The translations under genes were made by a program, and so were the position numbers. Below the pieces are notes generated by a model that was not told the origin of the DNA, searched no databases, and saw nothing but the letters and a program-made list of their open reading frames with translations. From RFSX01 sp965230215 (lineage in GTDB: Bacteria; Bacteroidota; Bacteroidia; Chitinophagales; Saprospiraceae), in the NCBI GenBank assembly GCA_965230215.1, contig CBDDKN010000001.1, forward strand, positions 1,736,001-1,800,000: a stretch of 64,000 bases of DNA, given 5' to 3'. Positions 25,932 to 35,418 of the stretch are shown here, in pieces. Each line of letters begins with the position of its first letter. Position 1 is the stretch's first letter.

Positions 25932-27482
25932 CTACTTACTCAAGCTTTGAACTTCAGCTTTTAATGCATCAATTTCTTTTTGCTGCTGTAAGATGTAAAG
26001 CGTGAGCTCTTCAATTTTCTCCATCATAAGTTTTTGCATCTCTCCTACTTCGATTCCAGAATCCTGGACTTCTTCCGCAGAAGGAATATTAGGTAAGTGA
26101 TTGTTGGTCTGAATGAACTTCTCAAGATTCGCAAGGCTCATCAAATTGTAATCATCACTGAATACATAATCCGGCCAATCTGCTTCCAGTTCTACGCGAA
26201 GTTCTTCGCACATTATTTTGCCAGCCACAGACATCATGTAACCACTAGCAATGTCTTGCGTACCAAACATAAATGAACCGGTTCGAGTCACACTCATAAG
26301 CGTATCAAGCGCAGTACACCCTCCTACTAAATGTAATCTGTTTGCAGAACCATCAAATTCAAAACCCAAGCCGCATAAACCAGCAGCTGTAACATCCTCA
26401 TCAAAATAGAGTTTACCTGAAGTTGCTTCATTATACGCATCATTACCAATGCGGAATACAGGATCGGTAGTATCCATAATAACCAAATGATCTGATGGTG
26501 CTGTGGTACCTATACCAACATTACCACCCATGAGGTAGGTATCTCCGCCTACTACATGAAGCCTGCCGGTTGGTGAAGTATTGCCGATACCGACATTACC
26601 ACTACCATCAAAAGTTACAATTTCATTTATTGCCGTTGAGAAAAATCCAAATCCTTCTCCCTCACGGTTTGTAAAAAATACATCTGGTGTGGCACCGGTT
26701 CCCAAACTCATTTGAAATCCATCAGAGCCTGAAAATCCTGAATCTGCCGTCTGCAGAAAGATAGCAGATCCTGTTCCTGCAGCTGGATTCTGAAAATGTG
26801 CTACTGACCATGTATTCGCAACAGGATTCGCAGCACCAGCATACAACTCACCTTCAAGGTAGGTATCACCCCCGTTTACGTGAAGTCTGGCAGTTGGAGA
26901 TACTGTTCCTACACCAAAATCTCCAGCAGCATTAAGATACATTTTGGTACCATAACCATCGGTTTTGAAAGCGATACCACCGTTTTCTCTGTTGGCAATA
27001 TCCAGATCTGGATCTGCTCCATTAGCTAAACTAATTTGTGCTCCATCGTTTCCTGTGTAACCAGCATCATCTGTCTGCAAATAAAAACCAGAACCAGCTC
27101 CAGGGTTTGTATTTTGAAAATGAGCTACTGTCCAGCCATTGGCTACAAAATTGGTTCCTCCAACATACAATTCCCCGTCAAGATAGGTATCACCACCTGT
27201 GACATGAAGCGGTCCCATCGGGGAATCCGTTCCAATACCCACATTCCCAGTGTCAAAATAAATATCAGAGGCATTCTCAGACCATACTGAGCTGGCAGTA
27301 AGACTCTCCCACATACCTCCCAGTCTACCTTCAAAGTCAGTACCTGTATATCTAATAGTACCGTTTGTAGTGCCTGAATTGTTTCCTAAAATAACGCCTT
27401 GCTCAGCTTCTACAGTTCCATTCTGTGCGTTCAAAGTGTAAGCTGCCATGATGCATAGCAGTAATGCAAGTAAGTTTTTCAT
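25932..27482 (-). CDS. secreted fibre-like repeat protein with C-terminal coiled coil
   Basis: From ATG 27480-27482 the protein has a signal peptide (cleavage near LNAQ); an upstream in-frame TTG would add 23 unlikely residues. The body is built of repeats: the phrase NVGIGT.SP..RLHV.GGDTYL recurs four times, and a longer unit (VAHFQN...LQT.D.G..G.DG.Q.SL..GA.PD) occurs twice. Such pseudo-repeats are typical of phage-tail-fibre-like surface proteins of Bacteroidota. The C-terminus (LRVELEADWPDYVF, MSLANLEKFIQTNNHLPNIP) resembles the intramolecular-chaperone-adjacent region, then a 45-residue coiled coil (MQKLMMEKIEELTLYILQQQ). It probably forms a trimeric surface fibre. Confidence 0.75.
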   Translation of the reverse strand: MKNLLALLLCIMAAYTLNAQNGTVEAEQGVILGNNSGTTNGTIRYTGTDFEGRLGGMWESLTASSVWSENASDIYFDTGNVGIGTDSPMGPLHVTGGDTYLDGELYVGGTNFVANGWTVAHFQNTNPGAGSGFYLQTDDAGYTGNDGAQISLANGADPDLDIANRENGGIAFKTDGYGTKMYLNAAGDFGVGTVSPTARLHVNGGDTYLEGELYAGAANPVANTWSVAHFQNPAAGTGSAIFLQTADSGFSGSDGFQMSLGTGATPDVFFTNREGEGFGFFSTAINEIVTFDGSGNVGIGNTSPTGRLHVVGGDTYLMGGNVGIGTTAPSDHLVIMDTTDPVFRIGNDAYNEATSGKLYFDEDVTAAGLCGLGFEFDGSANRLHLVGGCTALDTLMSVTRTGSFMFGTQDIASGYMMSVAGKIMCEELRVELEADWPDYVFSDDYNLMSLANLEKFIQTNNHLPNIPSAEEVQDSGIEVGEMQKLMMEKIEELTLYILQQQKEIDALKAEVQSLSK

Positions 27483-27683
27483 TTTTCGTGTTTTAATGAT
27501 ATTAATATATAATGATCCTGCGATCAGAACTGATCCAGAAGTCGATCTCATTATCTCAATGGGTGGGACTATTGAATAAAAGATAGGAAATAATATTTTA
27601 ACTCAGGGTTAAAATATGGGCAGTTAGCACAGCGATAATGTTGTGCTAATACTTCATTAATTCTAGGATCTATAAACCTGAAA

Positions 27684-30311
27684 CTATGTCTGCAATAGGC
27701 TACGCATCTCTAAGAACGCAGCTTCAATGCCATCTGCTTTGGATCCGCCTGCTGTAGCAAAAAACTTCTGGCCACCACCACCGCCATTGATGTGCTTGGC
27801 CAGTTGTCTGATAATTGCTGAAGCATCAAGATCACCATTTTCAACAAGCGTTTCATTGATTCTTAACATTAATTGGACTTTTTCTCCAGCTGTGTTAGCG
27901 ATGAGGACAATGCCAGACTTTAAAGATTTTTCTATGTTGAAAACCATGGTTTTCAAAGCTTTACCATCAGAAATGCTCACCTTGGCAACAACCAGTTGCT
28001 TGTCATTGATGGTCTCAGCTTTTTCAATAAGTTCTTTTTGAATGTCTCCGGCTTTGGAAGCCTGAAATTGCTCAATTTCCTTTTTGAGTTTCTTGTTTTC
28101 ATCCTGCAGATCACGAACAGCTTCAAGAAGATCTTTTGGATTTTTGAACAGAGAACTTATCGCATTTAGTTTATCCAGTTCAGATTGAATATACTGTTCT
28201 GCTTCTATAGAACTTATAGCAGTAATTCTTCTCACGCCTGCAGCAATACCGCTTTCAGAAATAATTTTAAAAAATCCTATTTCGCCAGTATTTGACACAT
28301 GACAACCTCCACAAAGCTCTCGCGAATATTCCTTGTCAAAAGTGATCATCCTTACGGTATCTCCATATTTCTCGCCGAACAGCATCATCGCTCCAGCTTC
28401 ACGCGCCGCATCAATGGCAATAGACCTATCTTCCTCTAAAGGGATATTTTCTCTGATTTTCTCATTGACAATCTTCTCTACTTTTTTGATTTCTTCCTCT
28501 GACATTTTATCAAAATGTGAGAAATCAAATCGCAACAAACTCTCTTTCACAAGAGAACCTTTTTGTTGAACATGAGTACCTAAAACCTGACGCAATGCAG
28601 CATGCAGCAAATGCGTAGCTGAGTGATTGCACTGGGTTAACTGTCTCTTTTCAACATCCACAAAGGCACTTGCAGGAATCTGAATATTGGAAGGCAGCTT
28701 ATCTACATAATGAATGATTGTGTTGTTCTCTTTTTTGGTATCCTGAACCTGAATGGATTCAGAACCGAAATGCAATTGTCCAGTATCTCCTACCTGTCCA
28801 CCGCCTTCAGCGTAAAATGGCGTCTTGTCAAGCACCACCTGAATGAATGATTTACCCTTTTCTTTTATCGTTCTGTGTTTGAGCACATTGATTTCATCCG
28901 AAGCCAGGAGATCATAGCCAACAAAATCTGTTTCGTTGCCTTCATTGACAACAACCCAGTCACCAGCTTCCTTAGAAGCATCAGCCCTACTTCTTTCTTT
29001 CTGTAGATTCAGAGCTTTTTCAAAAGCTTTCTCGTCCACGTTCCATCCGCGTTCTGAAGCTACGAGCTGAGTCAAATCAAATGGGAAACCATACGTATCA
29101 TATAACTCAAAAGCATCCTGGCCACTCAAGGTGCCATCATCAATCTTTAGCGCATCCAATCTCTTCAGTCCATCTTCAAGTGTTCTTAAGAAAGACTTCT
29201 CTTCTTCAAGCACGACTTTGGCTATAAACTCCCGCTGAGCTAGTAACTCAGGGAATATCTCTTCAAATTGCTTGGCCAACATATCGACAAAATCAAAAAG
29301 GAATGGCTCCTTCACATCAAGAAAGGAGTAGTAATATCTTACAGCTCTTCTAAGTATCCTTCTGATTACATACCCTGCCCCCGTATTAGATGGCAATTCT
29401 CCATCAGCGATAGTGAAACAGATGGCTCTGATGTGATCTGTAATTACACGCATAGCAATATCAGACTTGACATCACCGGAATAATCATTGGTATAACGCA
29501 CGCCTGTCTTTGACTCTATGGCTTTGATATAAGGTGTGAACAAGTCAGAATCATAGTTGGATTTCTTGCCCTGTACAACCATACATAAACGCTCAAATCC
29601 CATTCCTGTGTCGATATGTTTCTCAGGCAGATCTTCTAATGATCCATCAGCTCTTCGGTTAAACTGAATAAATACAAGGTTCCATATCTCTATGACATGC
29701 GGGTGATCCATATTGACAAGATCCTTACCCGGCACCAATTTCTTTTCCTCATCCGAACGTATATCTATATGTATCTCACTACAAGGACCACAAGGACCTG
29801 TATCGCCCATCTCCCAGAAATTATCTTTCTTATCAAAGTACAATATGCGTGAGTCAGGTACAAATTCTTTCCATATCTCCGCAGCTTCTGAATCCGCCGA
29901 GGTACCGTCTATCTTATCTCCTTCGAAAACAGTTATATAGAGATCTTCCTTGTTTAATTTGAAAACATTGGTTAGCAAATCCCATGCAAAAGCAATGGCT
30001 TCTTTCTTGAAGTAATCCCCAATAGACCAATTGCCCAACATTTCAAACATGGTGTGGTGATAGGAATCACGTCCCACCTCTTCAAGATCATTATGTTTTC
30101 CAGAAACACGCAAGCACTTTTGAGTATCAGCTATCCTTCTGTTTTGGGCAGTTTGGTTACCCAAAAAATAGTCCTTAAACTGATTCATTCCCGCGTTGGT
30201 AAACATCAGCGTTGGATCGTCCTTTAATACAATAGGTGCTGAATCAACTATGGCATGTTCCTTAGACTTGAAATAATCCAGAAAGGTTTGTCTGATTTCT
30301 TGCGCATTCAT
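27684..30311 (-). CDS. alaS: alanyl-tRNA synthetase
   Basis: An 875-residue class II synthetase that charges tRNA-Ala. The catalytic domain starts IRQTFLDYFKSKEHAIV and has the motif-2 region VGRDSYHHTMFEMLGNWS. The editing domain has the zinc ligands HSATHLLHAALR (HxxxH) and CGGCHV (CxxxH). The C-terminal oligomerisation/C-Ala domain ends with HINGGGGGQKFFATAGG. Length and domain order are standard. It is divergent from the M23 peptidase gene across a 246-base AT-rich region. Confidence 0.97.
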   Translation of the reverse strand: MNAQEIRQTFLDYFKSKEHAIVDSAPIVLKDDPTLMFTNAGMNQFKDYFLGNQTAQNRRIADTQKCLRVSGKHNDLEEVGRDSYHHTMFEMLGNWSIGDYFKKEAIAFAWDLLTNVFKLNKEDLYITVFEGDKIDGTSADSEAAEIWKEFVPDSRILYFDKKDNFWEMGDTGPCGPCSEIHIDIRSDEEKKLVPGKDLVNMDHPHVIEIWNLVFIQFNRRADGSLEDLPEKHIDTGMGFERLCMVVQGKKSNYDSDLFTPYIKAIESKTGVRYTNDYSGDVKSDIAMRVITDHIRAICFTIADGELPSNTGAGYVIRRILRRAVRYYYSFLDVKEPFLFDFVDMLAKQFEEIFPELLAQREFIAKVVLEEEKSFLRTLEDGLKRLDALKIDDGTLSGQDAFELYDTYGFPFDLTQLVASERGWNVDEKAFEKALNLQKERSRADASKEAGDWVVVNEGNETDFVGYDLLASDEINVLKHRTIKEKGKSFIQVVLDKTPFYAEGGGQVGDTGQLHFGSESIQVQDTKKENNTIIHYVDKLPSNIQIPASAFVDVEKRQLTQCNHSATHLLHAALRQVLGTHVQQKGSLVKESLLRFDFSHFDKMSEEEIKKVEKIVNEKIRENIPLEEDRSIAIDAAREAGAMMLFGEKYGDTVRMITFDKEYSRELCGGCHVSNTGEIGFFKIISESGIAAGVRRITAISSIEAEQYIQSELDKLNAISSLFKNPKDLLEAVRDLQDENKKLKKEIEQFQASKAGDIQKELIEKAETINDKQLVVAKVSISDGKALKTMVFNIEKSLKSGIVLIANTAGEKVQLMLRINETLVENGDLDASAIIRQLAKHINGGGGGQKFFATAGGSKADGIEAAFLEMRSLLQT

Positions 30312-30450
30312 ATCTAACTCGCTTTAAATCTGCTGTTTTCATATAACAACATTCATTAATATGACTTAATCAAAATGCTTAACCCCCGCAGCTTCAATTA
30401 AATTCATATAACGAATATTTATATATATCAAAACATTATCTTACATTTAA

Positions 30451-30482
30451 TTTTGTTTATACCAATAGCTAAGCTATTTTTG
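30451..30482 (+). promoter_or_regulatory. promoter of the M23 peptidase gene
   Basis: TTTTG (30451-30455) is followed after 19 bases by TATTTTTG (30475-30482), matching both Bacteroidota promoter elements. The predicted leader is about 70 bases. Confidence 0.65.
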
Positions 30483-30557
30483 TTGCTTTTTAAAGCCTAG
30501 GAAAACCTGACTCTAAAAACGAGACAAAACTACTAATTCTAACACTTTAAAGAAGTC

Positions 30558-31544
30558 ATGGGTAGAGAGAAATACGTTTTCAACGAAAAAACACTTCAAT
30601 ACGAAAAGGTAGAACTCAGCTGGAAACAAAAGCTGATGAAATTTGCGGGATTTACAACTGTCTTACTTGTAAGCTCATTTGCGCTATATACCATAGCATA
30701 TACAGTTATTCCTACACCAAAGGAATTGGCTATGCAAAGAGAATTGAAGCAGATGGAATATCAGTTTTCATCCATTTCAACTGACTTCGAAAAACTTGCA
30801 GGTGATCTAAATGAATTGCACGAAAAAGATACGGAAGTGCACCGTGTTATATTTGGTATTGATCCTATTGACGAATCTGTTTGGGAAGGTGGTACCGGTG
30901 GATCTCTTTCTGATGAATATATTTCTACAATCAAATCAAGTGAAGAATTTGTAAACACTACCCGCCAAAAAGTAGAAAATCTAAAATACAAGGTTCAGGT
31001 TCAGAAGAATTCTCTTGATACCATATATACACTTGCCAAACAAAGAGAGAAAAAACTGATGTCTATCCCATCGATCAAACCAGTTCAAGAGGACAAATTG
31101 AAAAGGAATATGCACAGTATGTCAGGATTTGGATACAGAATACATCCTGTTCACGGTGTTAAAAAATTCCACAAAGGAATCGACTTTACTGCCCCACGAG
31201 GAACGGCTATTCAAGCAGCCGGAAATGGAAAAATTATAAGAGTTCAAAACAGAAAATACGGATACGGTAAAAATGTACTCATCGACCATGGCTTTGGTTA
31301 CACCACTTTATATGCGCACATGAGCGAGATATTTGTTAAAAAAGGTGATGTGGTGACCAAAGGTCAGAAAATAGGTTTGATCGGAAGTACCGGAACTTCT
31401 ACTGCTCCCCATTTGCATTATGAAGTTCGTATTAACGGAAAGCAAGTCAATCCAATAGATTATTGTATGGATGGTTTGACCCCTGAAGAATACCAGGAAC
31501 TGGTTAAAAAAGCTTCAGCTGAAAACCAGTCCTTTGATTACTAG
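30558..31544 (+). CDS. membrane-anchored M23 peptidase with coiled coil
   Basis: A 328-residue protein with a short cytosolic N-terminus, one membrane helix (about 29-52, FTTVLLVSSFALYTIAY), a coiled-coil periplasmic region (60-170) and a lysostaphin-like zinc peptidase domain. The domain shows GFGYRIHPVHG..KFHKGIDF (HxxxD), YGKNVLIDHGFGY and HLHYEVR. It would cut peptidoglycan cross-links or regulate cell-wall amidases, as in the NlpD/MepM type. All zinc ligands appear intact, so it should be active. It has its own promoter and terminator. Confidence 0.93.
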   Translation: MGREKYVFNEKTLQYEKVELSWKQKLMKFAGFTTVLLVSSFALYTIAYTVIPTPKELAMQRELKQMEYQFSSISTDFEKLAGDLNELHEKDTEVHRVIFGIDPIDESVWEGGTGGSLSDEYISTIKSSEEFVNTTRQKVENLKYKVQVQKNSLDTIYTLAKQREKKLMSIPSIKPVQEDKLKRNMHSMSGFGYRIHPVHGVKKFHKGIDFTAPRGTAIQAAGNGKIIRVQNRKYGYGKNVLIDHGFGYTTLYAHMSEIFVKKGDVVTKGQKIGLIGSTGTSTAPHLHYEVRINGKQVNPIDYCMDGLTPEEYQELVKKASAENQSFDY

Positions 31545-31589
31545 ACTATAGTTCTGAAAACTAGCTTAACTATTAATCAAAACTCAACG

Positions 31590-31619
31590 AAGCCAATCTT
31601 TCCCAGGTTGGCTTTTTTT
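31590..31619 (+). terminator. intrinsic terminator of the M23 peptidase gene
   Basis: AAGCCAA (31590-31596) pairs with TTGGCTT (31608-31614) around an 11-base loop, followed directly by a T-run. Confidence 0.75.
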
Positions 31620-31726
31620 ATTTCATTTTATTGAAAAAATTTCTTTGCTGACCTGAACTTTAGACAAGCGTCTATGTTAGAAAATCAGTGTGACTATTAC
31701 CATCGGTAAGCAGTCCTATTTATATA

Positions 31727-31734
31727 TATATTTG
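31727..31734 (+). promoter_or_regulatory. -7 element upstream of iscS
   Basis: TATATTTG matches TAnnTTTG 25 bases before the iscS ATG. No clear TTG is present at the expected distance. No IscR gene or obvious palindromic operator is visible nearby. Confidence 0.5.
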
Positions 31735-31758
31735 CATAAAATTTTCAACACTAGACAA

Positions 31759-32982
31759 ATGGACGCAAAGAGACTGATATATCTAGATAATAATGCTACT
31801 ACACCAACTGATCCACGCGTTGTAGAAGCGATGTTGCCATACTTCAATCAATTCCACGGCAATGCTGCAAGCAGGAATCACCCTTTTGGTTGGGCTGCTG
31901 AAAATGCAGTGGATACAGCACGTAAGCAAATAGCAGATCTTATCAATGTGGATCCAAGAGAAATTATCTTCACTAGTGGCGCTACAGAGTCTGATAATCT
32001 TGCACTCAAAGGTGTTTTCGAGATGTACTCTAGAAAAGGGAATCACATCATTACTTTAAAGACTGAACATAAAGCTGTTCTGGACTCCTGCAAGAAAATT
32101 GAAAAATTGGGCGGCGAGGTCACTTACCTGGATGTAAAAGCAGATGGTATTGTTGACCTGACCGAACTTGAGAACGCTATAAAAGACAATACGATTCTTG
32201 TCTCAATCATGTACGCTAACAATGAAACTGGTGTTATTCAGCCTATGAAGGAAATCGGTGAGATTTGCGCAAGAAAAGGTGTTCTTTTTATGAGTGATGC
32301 CACTCAAGCCGTAGGTAAAATCCCAGTAGATCCAAAAGAACTTGGTATACATCTCATGGCCTTCACAGGACATAAAATGTATGGTCCCAAAGGTGTTGGC
32401 GTCCTGTATGTCAATAGAAAAAACCCAAGGGTAAAAGTAACCGCTCAAATGGATGGCGGTGGTCATGAACGTGGAATGAGATCAGGAACGCTAAATGTAC
32501 CTGGTATCGTGGGTATGGGAAAGGCTGCTGAGCTAGCAAAAAATGAAATGCATGATGAGGCTATAAGACTTTCAGCACTTCGCGATAAACTTGAACAAGC
32601 GCTTCTTGCCAATATGGAAGAAGTATATGTCAATGGCTCTACAGAACACAGAATGCCACATGTTTCCAACATATCCTTTAAGCACGTGGAGGGAGAAGGA
32701 CTCATGATGACATTCAACCAAAACATAGGCGTTTCATCCGGGTCAGCATGTACATCTGCTTCATTGGAACCATCTTATGTTTTGATAGCTCTTGGATTGG
32801 GAGATGACCTGGCACATTCTTCAATCAGATTCAGCCTTGGAAGATTTACAACGGAAGAAGATATCGACCTGACGATCAAACAAGTGACTGAAGGGGTTAA
32901 CCATATGAGAGATTTGAGTCCTATCTGGGAAATGTACAAAGAAGGTATTGACCTGGACGCTGTTGAGTGGTCTGAACATTAA
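31759..32982 (+). CDS. iscS: cysteine desulfurase
   Basis: A PLP enzyme that takes sulfur from cysteine for iron-sulfur cluster assembly. I start it at ATG 31759 (MDAKRLIYLDNNATTP), where homology begins; the longer frame from 31690 runs through the promoter element. Visible sites are YLDNNATTPTDPRV, the PLP-binding lysine in TGHKMYGPKG (about residue 205) and the persulfide cysteine in SGSACTSAS (about 330), with the long loop typical of group I (IscS/NifS). It is the first gene of iscS-iscU-iscA. Confidence 0.95.
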   Translation: MDAKRLIYLDNNATTPTDPRVVEAMLPYFNQFHGNAASRNHPFGWAAENAVDTARKQIADLINVDPREIIFTSGATESDNLALKGVFEMYSRKGNHIITLKTEHKAVLDSCKKIEKLGGEVTYLDVKADGIVDLTELENAIKDNTILVSIMYANNETGVIQPMKEIGEICARKGVLFMSDATQAVGKIPVDPKELGIHLMAFTGHKMYGPKGVGVLYVNRKNPRVKVTAQMDGGGHERGMRSGTLNVPGIVGMGKAAELAKNEMHDEAIRLSALRDKLEQALLANMEEVYVNGSTEHRMPHVSNISFKHVEGEGLMMTFNQNIGVSSGSACTSASLEPSYVLIALGLGDDLAHSSIRFSLGRFTTEEDIDLTIKQVTEGVNHMRDLSPIWEMYKEGIDLDAVEWSEH

Positions 32983-33033
32983 AAAATTGAACTCTAGTTT
33001 GCATAAATTTGTTTAAAATTAAAAACTGAGAAA

Positions 33034-33426
33034 ATGGCATATTCCGAAAAACTACTAGAACACTTCAAGAAGCCAAAAAATGTAGGTTCTCTTGATAAAG
33101 AAAAAAAGAACGTAGGAACTGGGCTTGTAGGAGCACCGGAATGCGGAGACGTTATGCGTCTTCAGATAGAAGTTGATGAAGAATCTAAAATAATCAAGGA
33201 TGCTAAATTCAAAACTTTTGGTTGTGGCTCCGCAATTGCATCTTCTTCTCTTGCAACCGAATGGTTGAAAGGAAAGACTATCGATCAAGCCATGGCTATC
33301 GACAATATGGATATTGTTGAAGAATTGGCGCTTCCACCGGTTAAGATCCACTGTTCAGTACTTGCAGAAGACGCCATTAAAAGTGCGATCTCTGATTACA
33401 AGTCTAAAAACGAAGCAGGAGAATAA
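33034..33426 (+). CDS. iscU: iron-sulfur cluster scaffold protein
   Basis: A 130-residue scaffold on which the cluster is built from iron and IscS-derived sulfur. The three conserved cysteines are present: C37 in APECGD, C64 in FGCGSA and C107 in KIHCSVLAEDAI, with the assembly Asp two residues after C37. The chaperone-binding LPPVK motif (100-104) is intact. It lies 51 bases after iscS and 1 base before iscA. Confidence 0.96.
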   Translation: MAYSEKLLEHFKKPKNVGSLDKEKKNVGTGLVGAPECGDVMRLQIEVDEESKIIKDAKFKTFGCGSAIASSSLATEWLKGKTIDQAMAIDNMDIVEELALPPVKIHCSVLAEDAIKSAISDYKSKNEAGE

Positions 33427-33427
33427 A

Positions 33428-33757
33428 ATGATATTCGTAGCAGATTCCGCAAAAAACAAAATCAGCGAGCTCCGCAATGATAGCACAGGGGTAACGGAAG
33501 CGCATTTCGTTAGGGTATCTGTGACTTCTGGAGGTTGTTCTGGATTGACATACAATCTTGATTTTGATGATAAGGAACAAGCAGAAGATCAGGTGTTCGA
33601 GGACAATGGTGTCAAGGTTGTCACCGATCTGAAAAGCTTCCTATATCTCTGCAATACAACCCTTGAGTTTTCTGGTGGTCTGAACGGCAAAGGATTTTAT
33701 TTTAACAATCCCAATGCTGCCAGAACCTGTGGTTGTGGCGAGAGTTTTGCAGTCTGA
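33428..33757 (+). CDS. iscA: IscA/ErpA-type iron-sulfur assembly protein
   Basis: A 109-residue A-type carrier that delivers clusters to target enzymes. The three cysteines of the family are visible: C37 in SGGCSGLTY and C101/C103 in RTCGCGESF. A longer frame begins at 33314 inside iscU, but family length and the ATG one base after iscU fix the start at 33428. It closes the isc operon, which ends at the terminator at 33781. Confidence 0.95.
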   Translation: MIFVADSAKNKISELRNDSTGVTEAHFVRVSVTSGGCSGLTYNLDFDDKEQAEDQVFEDNGVKVVTDLKSFLYLCNTTLEFSGGLNGKGFYFNNPNAARTCGCGESFAV

Positions 33758-33780
33758 TAACTTAGGTTAAGAAATAATAA

Positions 33781-33812
33781 AAAGGGCTCTTATTCAAAGA
33801 GCCCTTTTTTTA
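33781..33812 (+). terminator. intrinsic terminator of the isc operon
   Basis: A perfect 10-bp stem AAAGGGCTCT (33781-33790) with AGAGCCCTTT (33799-33808) is followed by a T-run. Confidence 0.9.
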
Positions 33813-33830
33813 TTTGTGTATTTTTCACCC

Positions 33831-34382
33831 ATGAAACAAAGCATATTCTTTGGTAGCGTTTTTATATTGATGGTCGTTCAATTCAGCTGTAATTCTGATG
33901 CACAACAAAGCAGATCGAATGAAGTAGAATTTACAGTGGATTCCAGTTATTTTGACTATTCTGCGGTAGACACTTTCCACCATACATATATTCCACGCCT
34001 GGAAGATTGGCAGTTGATCCCAATATCATCCAGCGGCCTTGAGCACGATAGCTATCTGTTAAACAAACCTGAAGGATCGGTAGCAGTGATCTTTTCCACC
34101 CACCCTTCCAGATCACCAAGCTCTTACAATTTTTACAAGGGCTTGGCAGATGATGAGAATTTTGGAAATGACATTTTGGACCTTTCAAATTTTGTTAAAA
34201 ATGGAATAAAGCTGACACAGCTTATAATGAAAAACGAAAATCAGACTATTTTTAAAGTGATATATGACAATGATAACTCTTCAGAAGAAGTGGATATCTA
34301 CATAGATAACAAGCATTACACTGAAGAGAATATCAGACTCACAGAATCAATTATCGGACAATTAAATTTTATCAAACATTAA
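33831..34382 (+). CDS. hypothetical lipoprotein, 183 aa
   Basis: The start is placed at ATG 33831 (MKQSIFFGSVF); a frame opening 15 bases earlier would disturb the signal sequence. The lipobox is QFSC (C20). The mature part, with EDWQLIPISS and SYLLNKPEGSVAVIFSTHP, is compact and mixed alpha/beta, without a recognised family. The next lipoprotein gene begins 9 bases after its stop, so both are probably one unit. The gene starts only about 20 bases after the isc terminator, and no promoter is obvious. Confidence 0.7.
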   Translation: MKQSIFFGSVFILMVVQFSCNSDAQQSRSNEVEFTVDSSYFDYSAVDTFHHTYIPRLEDWQLIPISSSGLEHDSYLLNKPEGSVAVIFSTHPSRSPSSYNFYKGLADDENFGNDILDLSNFVKNGIKLTQLIMKNENQTIFKVIYDNDNSSEEVDIYIDNKHYTEENIRLTESIIGQLNFIKH

Positions 34383-34391
34383 ATTCAAATT

Positions 34392-34688
34392 ATGAAGAAA
34401 GTATTGAAAGGCAGCATCTTGGTATTATGCATGGCATTTACGTTTGCATCTTGTTACACACATACGCATGTTGTTGGAGACGGTGCTCAGACTGGAGTAA
34501 CAGTTTCTCAAAAGCAGTGGTATGCAGTATGGGGTCTAGTTCCTATCGGACAACAAGTTGATACTAAAGCTATGGCTGGTAAAGATGACTATACTATTAA
34601 AACAGAGCATTCTTTCATCGACATGGTGATTTCAGCTTTCACTGGAATTGTTACCATTCAGGTAAAGACCGTTTCGGTTGAAAAATAA
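34392..34688 (+). CDS. Bor/Iss-like small lipoprotein
   Basis: A 98-residue lipoprotein (FASC, C21). Mature residues CYTHTHVVGDGA and QKQWYAVWGLVPIGQQVDTK, then TIKTEHSFIDMVISAFTGIV, resemble the Bor family named after the phage lambda surface lipoprotein. In that family the protein sits in the outer membrane and has been linked to serum resistance in enterobacteria; here the role is unknown. It is followed by a strong terminator shared with the convergent DUF2807 gene. Confidence 0.7.
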   Translation: MKKVLKGSILVLCMAFTFASCYTHTHVVGDGAQTGVTVSQKQWYAVWGLVPIGQQVDTKAMAGKDDYTIKTEHSFIDMVISAFTGIVTIQVKTVSVEK

Positions 34689-34696
34689 TGGTAATA

Positions 34697-34727
34697 AAAA
34701 AGCCGTCGTTTGACGGCTTTTCTTTTT
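34697..34727. terminator. bidirectional intrinsic terminator
   Basis: AAAAGCCGTC (34697-34706) pairs with GACGGCTTTT (34712-34721), with A-runs before and T-runs after, between two convergent genes. Confidence 0.88.
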
Positions 34728-34728
34728 T

Positions 34729-35418
34729 CTAGATTTTTGAAACTGACCCTCCAGAATATTTTCCAACATCTATATTGGTACTGCTCGGATCTCCTTTATA
34801 TTTCACGCTTCCACCTGAACTCGCTCCCGCTCCCAAGTAGTCGGTAGCCCACAATTTGACACTTCCCCCACTCGAAGCTTTGGCATCTGCTTTCTCGGCC
34901 TTCAGTGACTTGGCATTTAAACTGCCTCCCGAACTGGCATTAAAATTAACTCTGCCTGCTTCACCTGATAACTCCAGACTACCCCCAGAGCTTGCACTCC
35001 CCTTTATACTACTGGCATCAATCGGCATTTCTGCTCTTGCACCACTTGATGCAGAGGCATAGAATTTTTCGGATTGAAACTCAGAAGCGGAATGAAAATA
35101 AGAACCTGCTGATGCCTCAACAGAACTGATATTATTACTTCCATAAAGCTTTATATCAGCCTTTTGATTACCACTATTCCAGCTCCATGATTTTTTTTCA
35201 AACTTGATATAAAGCGTTTCACCCTTCACCTCCGTTATTAATTTATCCAGGTCACCTTTTGTAACATGAACATGGGCTTCATTGTCACCTTGGTAAAATT
35301 CAACACTGATACCTCCGGATACCTTAATTTTGCTATAGTTATCAAGATCACGAACTTCCTTCTGAGAAAACAAGGAAATACTGAGTAGAAACGCGAATAC
35401 AAATGTGATTTTCTTCAT
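34729..35418 (-). CDS. DUF2807 (head GIN domain) secreted protein
   Basis: From ATG 35416-35418 (MKKITFVFAFLL, signal peptide) the protein is about 229 residues. It is a right-handed beta-helix-like DUF2807 domain: VRDLDNYSKIKVSGGISVEF at the start, then regularly spaced SSGGS phrases (residues about 110-215, five or more copies) that form the coils. The family is often annotated as a putative autotransporter adhesin, but this is a small periplasmic or surface protein with no barrel. A longer frame adds 13 residues before this methionine without a signal-like start. Confidence 0.85.
   Translation of the reverse strand: MKKITFVFAFLLSISLFSQKEVRDLDNYSKIKVSGGISVEFYQGDNEAHVHVTKGDLDKLITEVKGETLYIKFEKKSWSWNSGNQKADIKLYGSNNISSVEASAGSYFHSASEFQSEKFYASASSGARAEMPIDASSIKGSASSGGSLELSGEAGRVNFNASSGGSLNAKSLKAEKADAKASSGGSVKLWATDYLGAGASSGGSVKYKGDPSSTNIDVGKYSGGSVSKI

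Noticed and set aside
27624..27649. An 8-bp inverted repeat (TTAGCACA with TGTGCTAA) after alaS
   Set aside because: It has a 10-base loop and no T-run on the leftward strand, so I do not call it a terminator.
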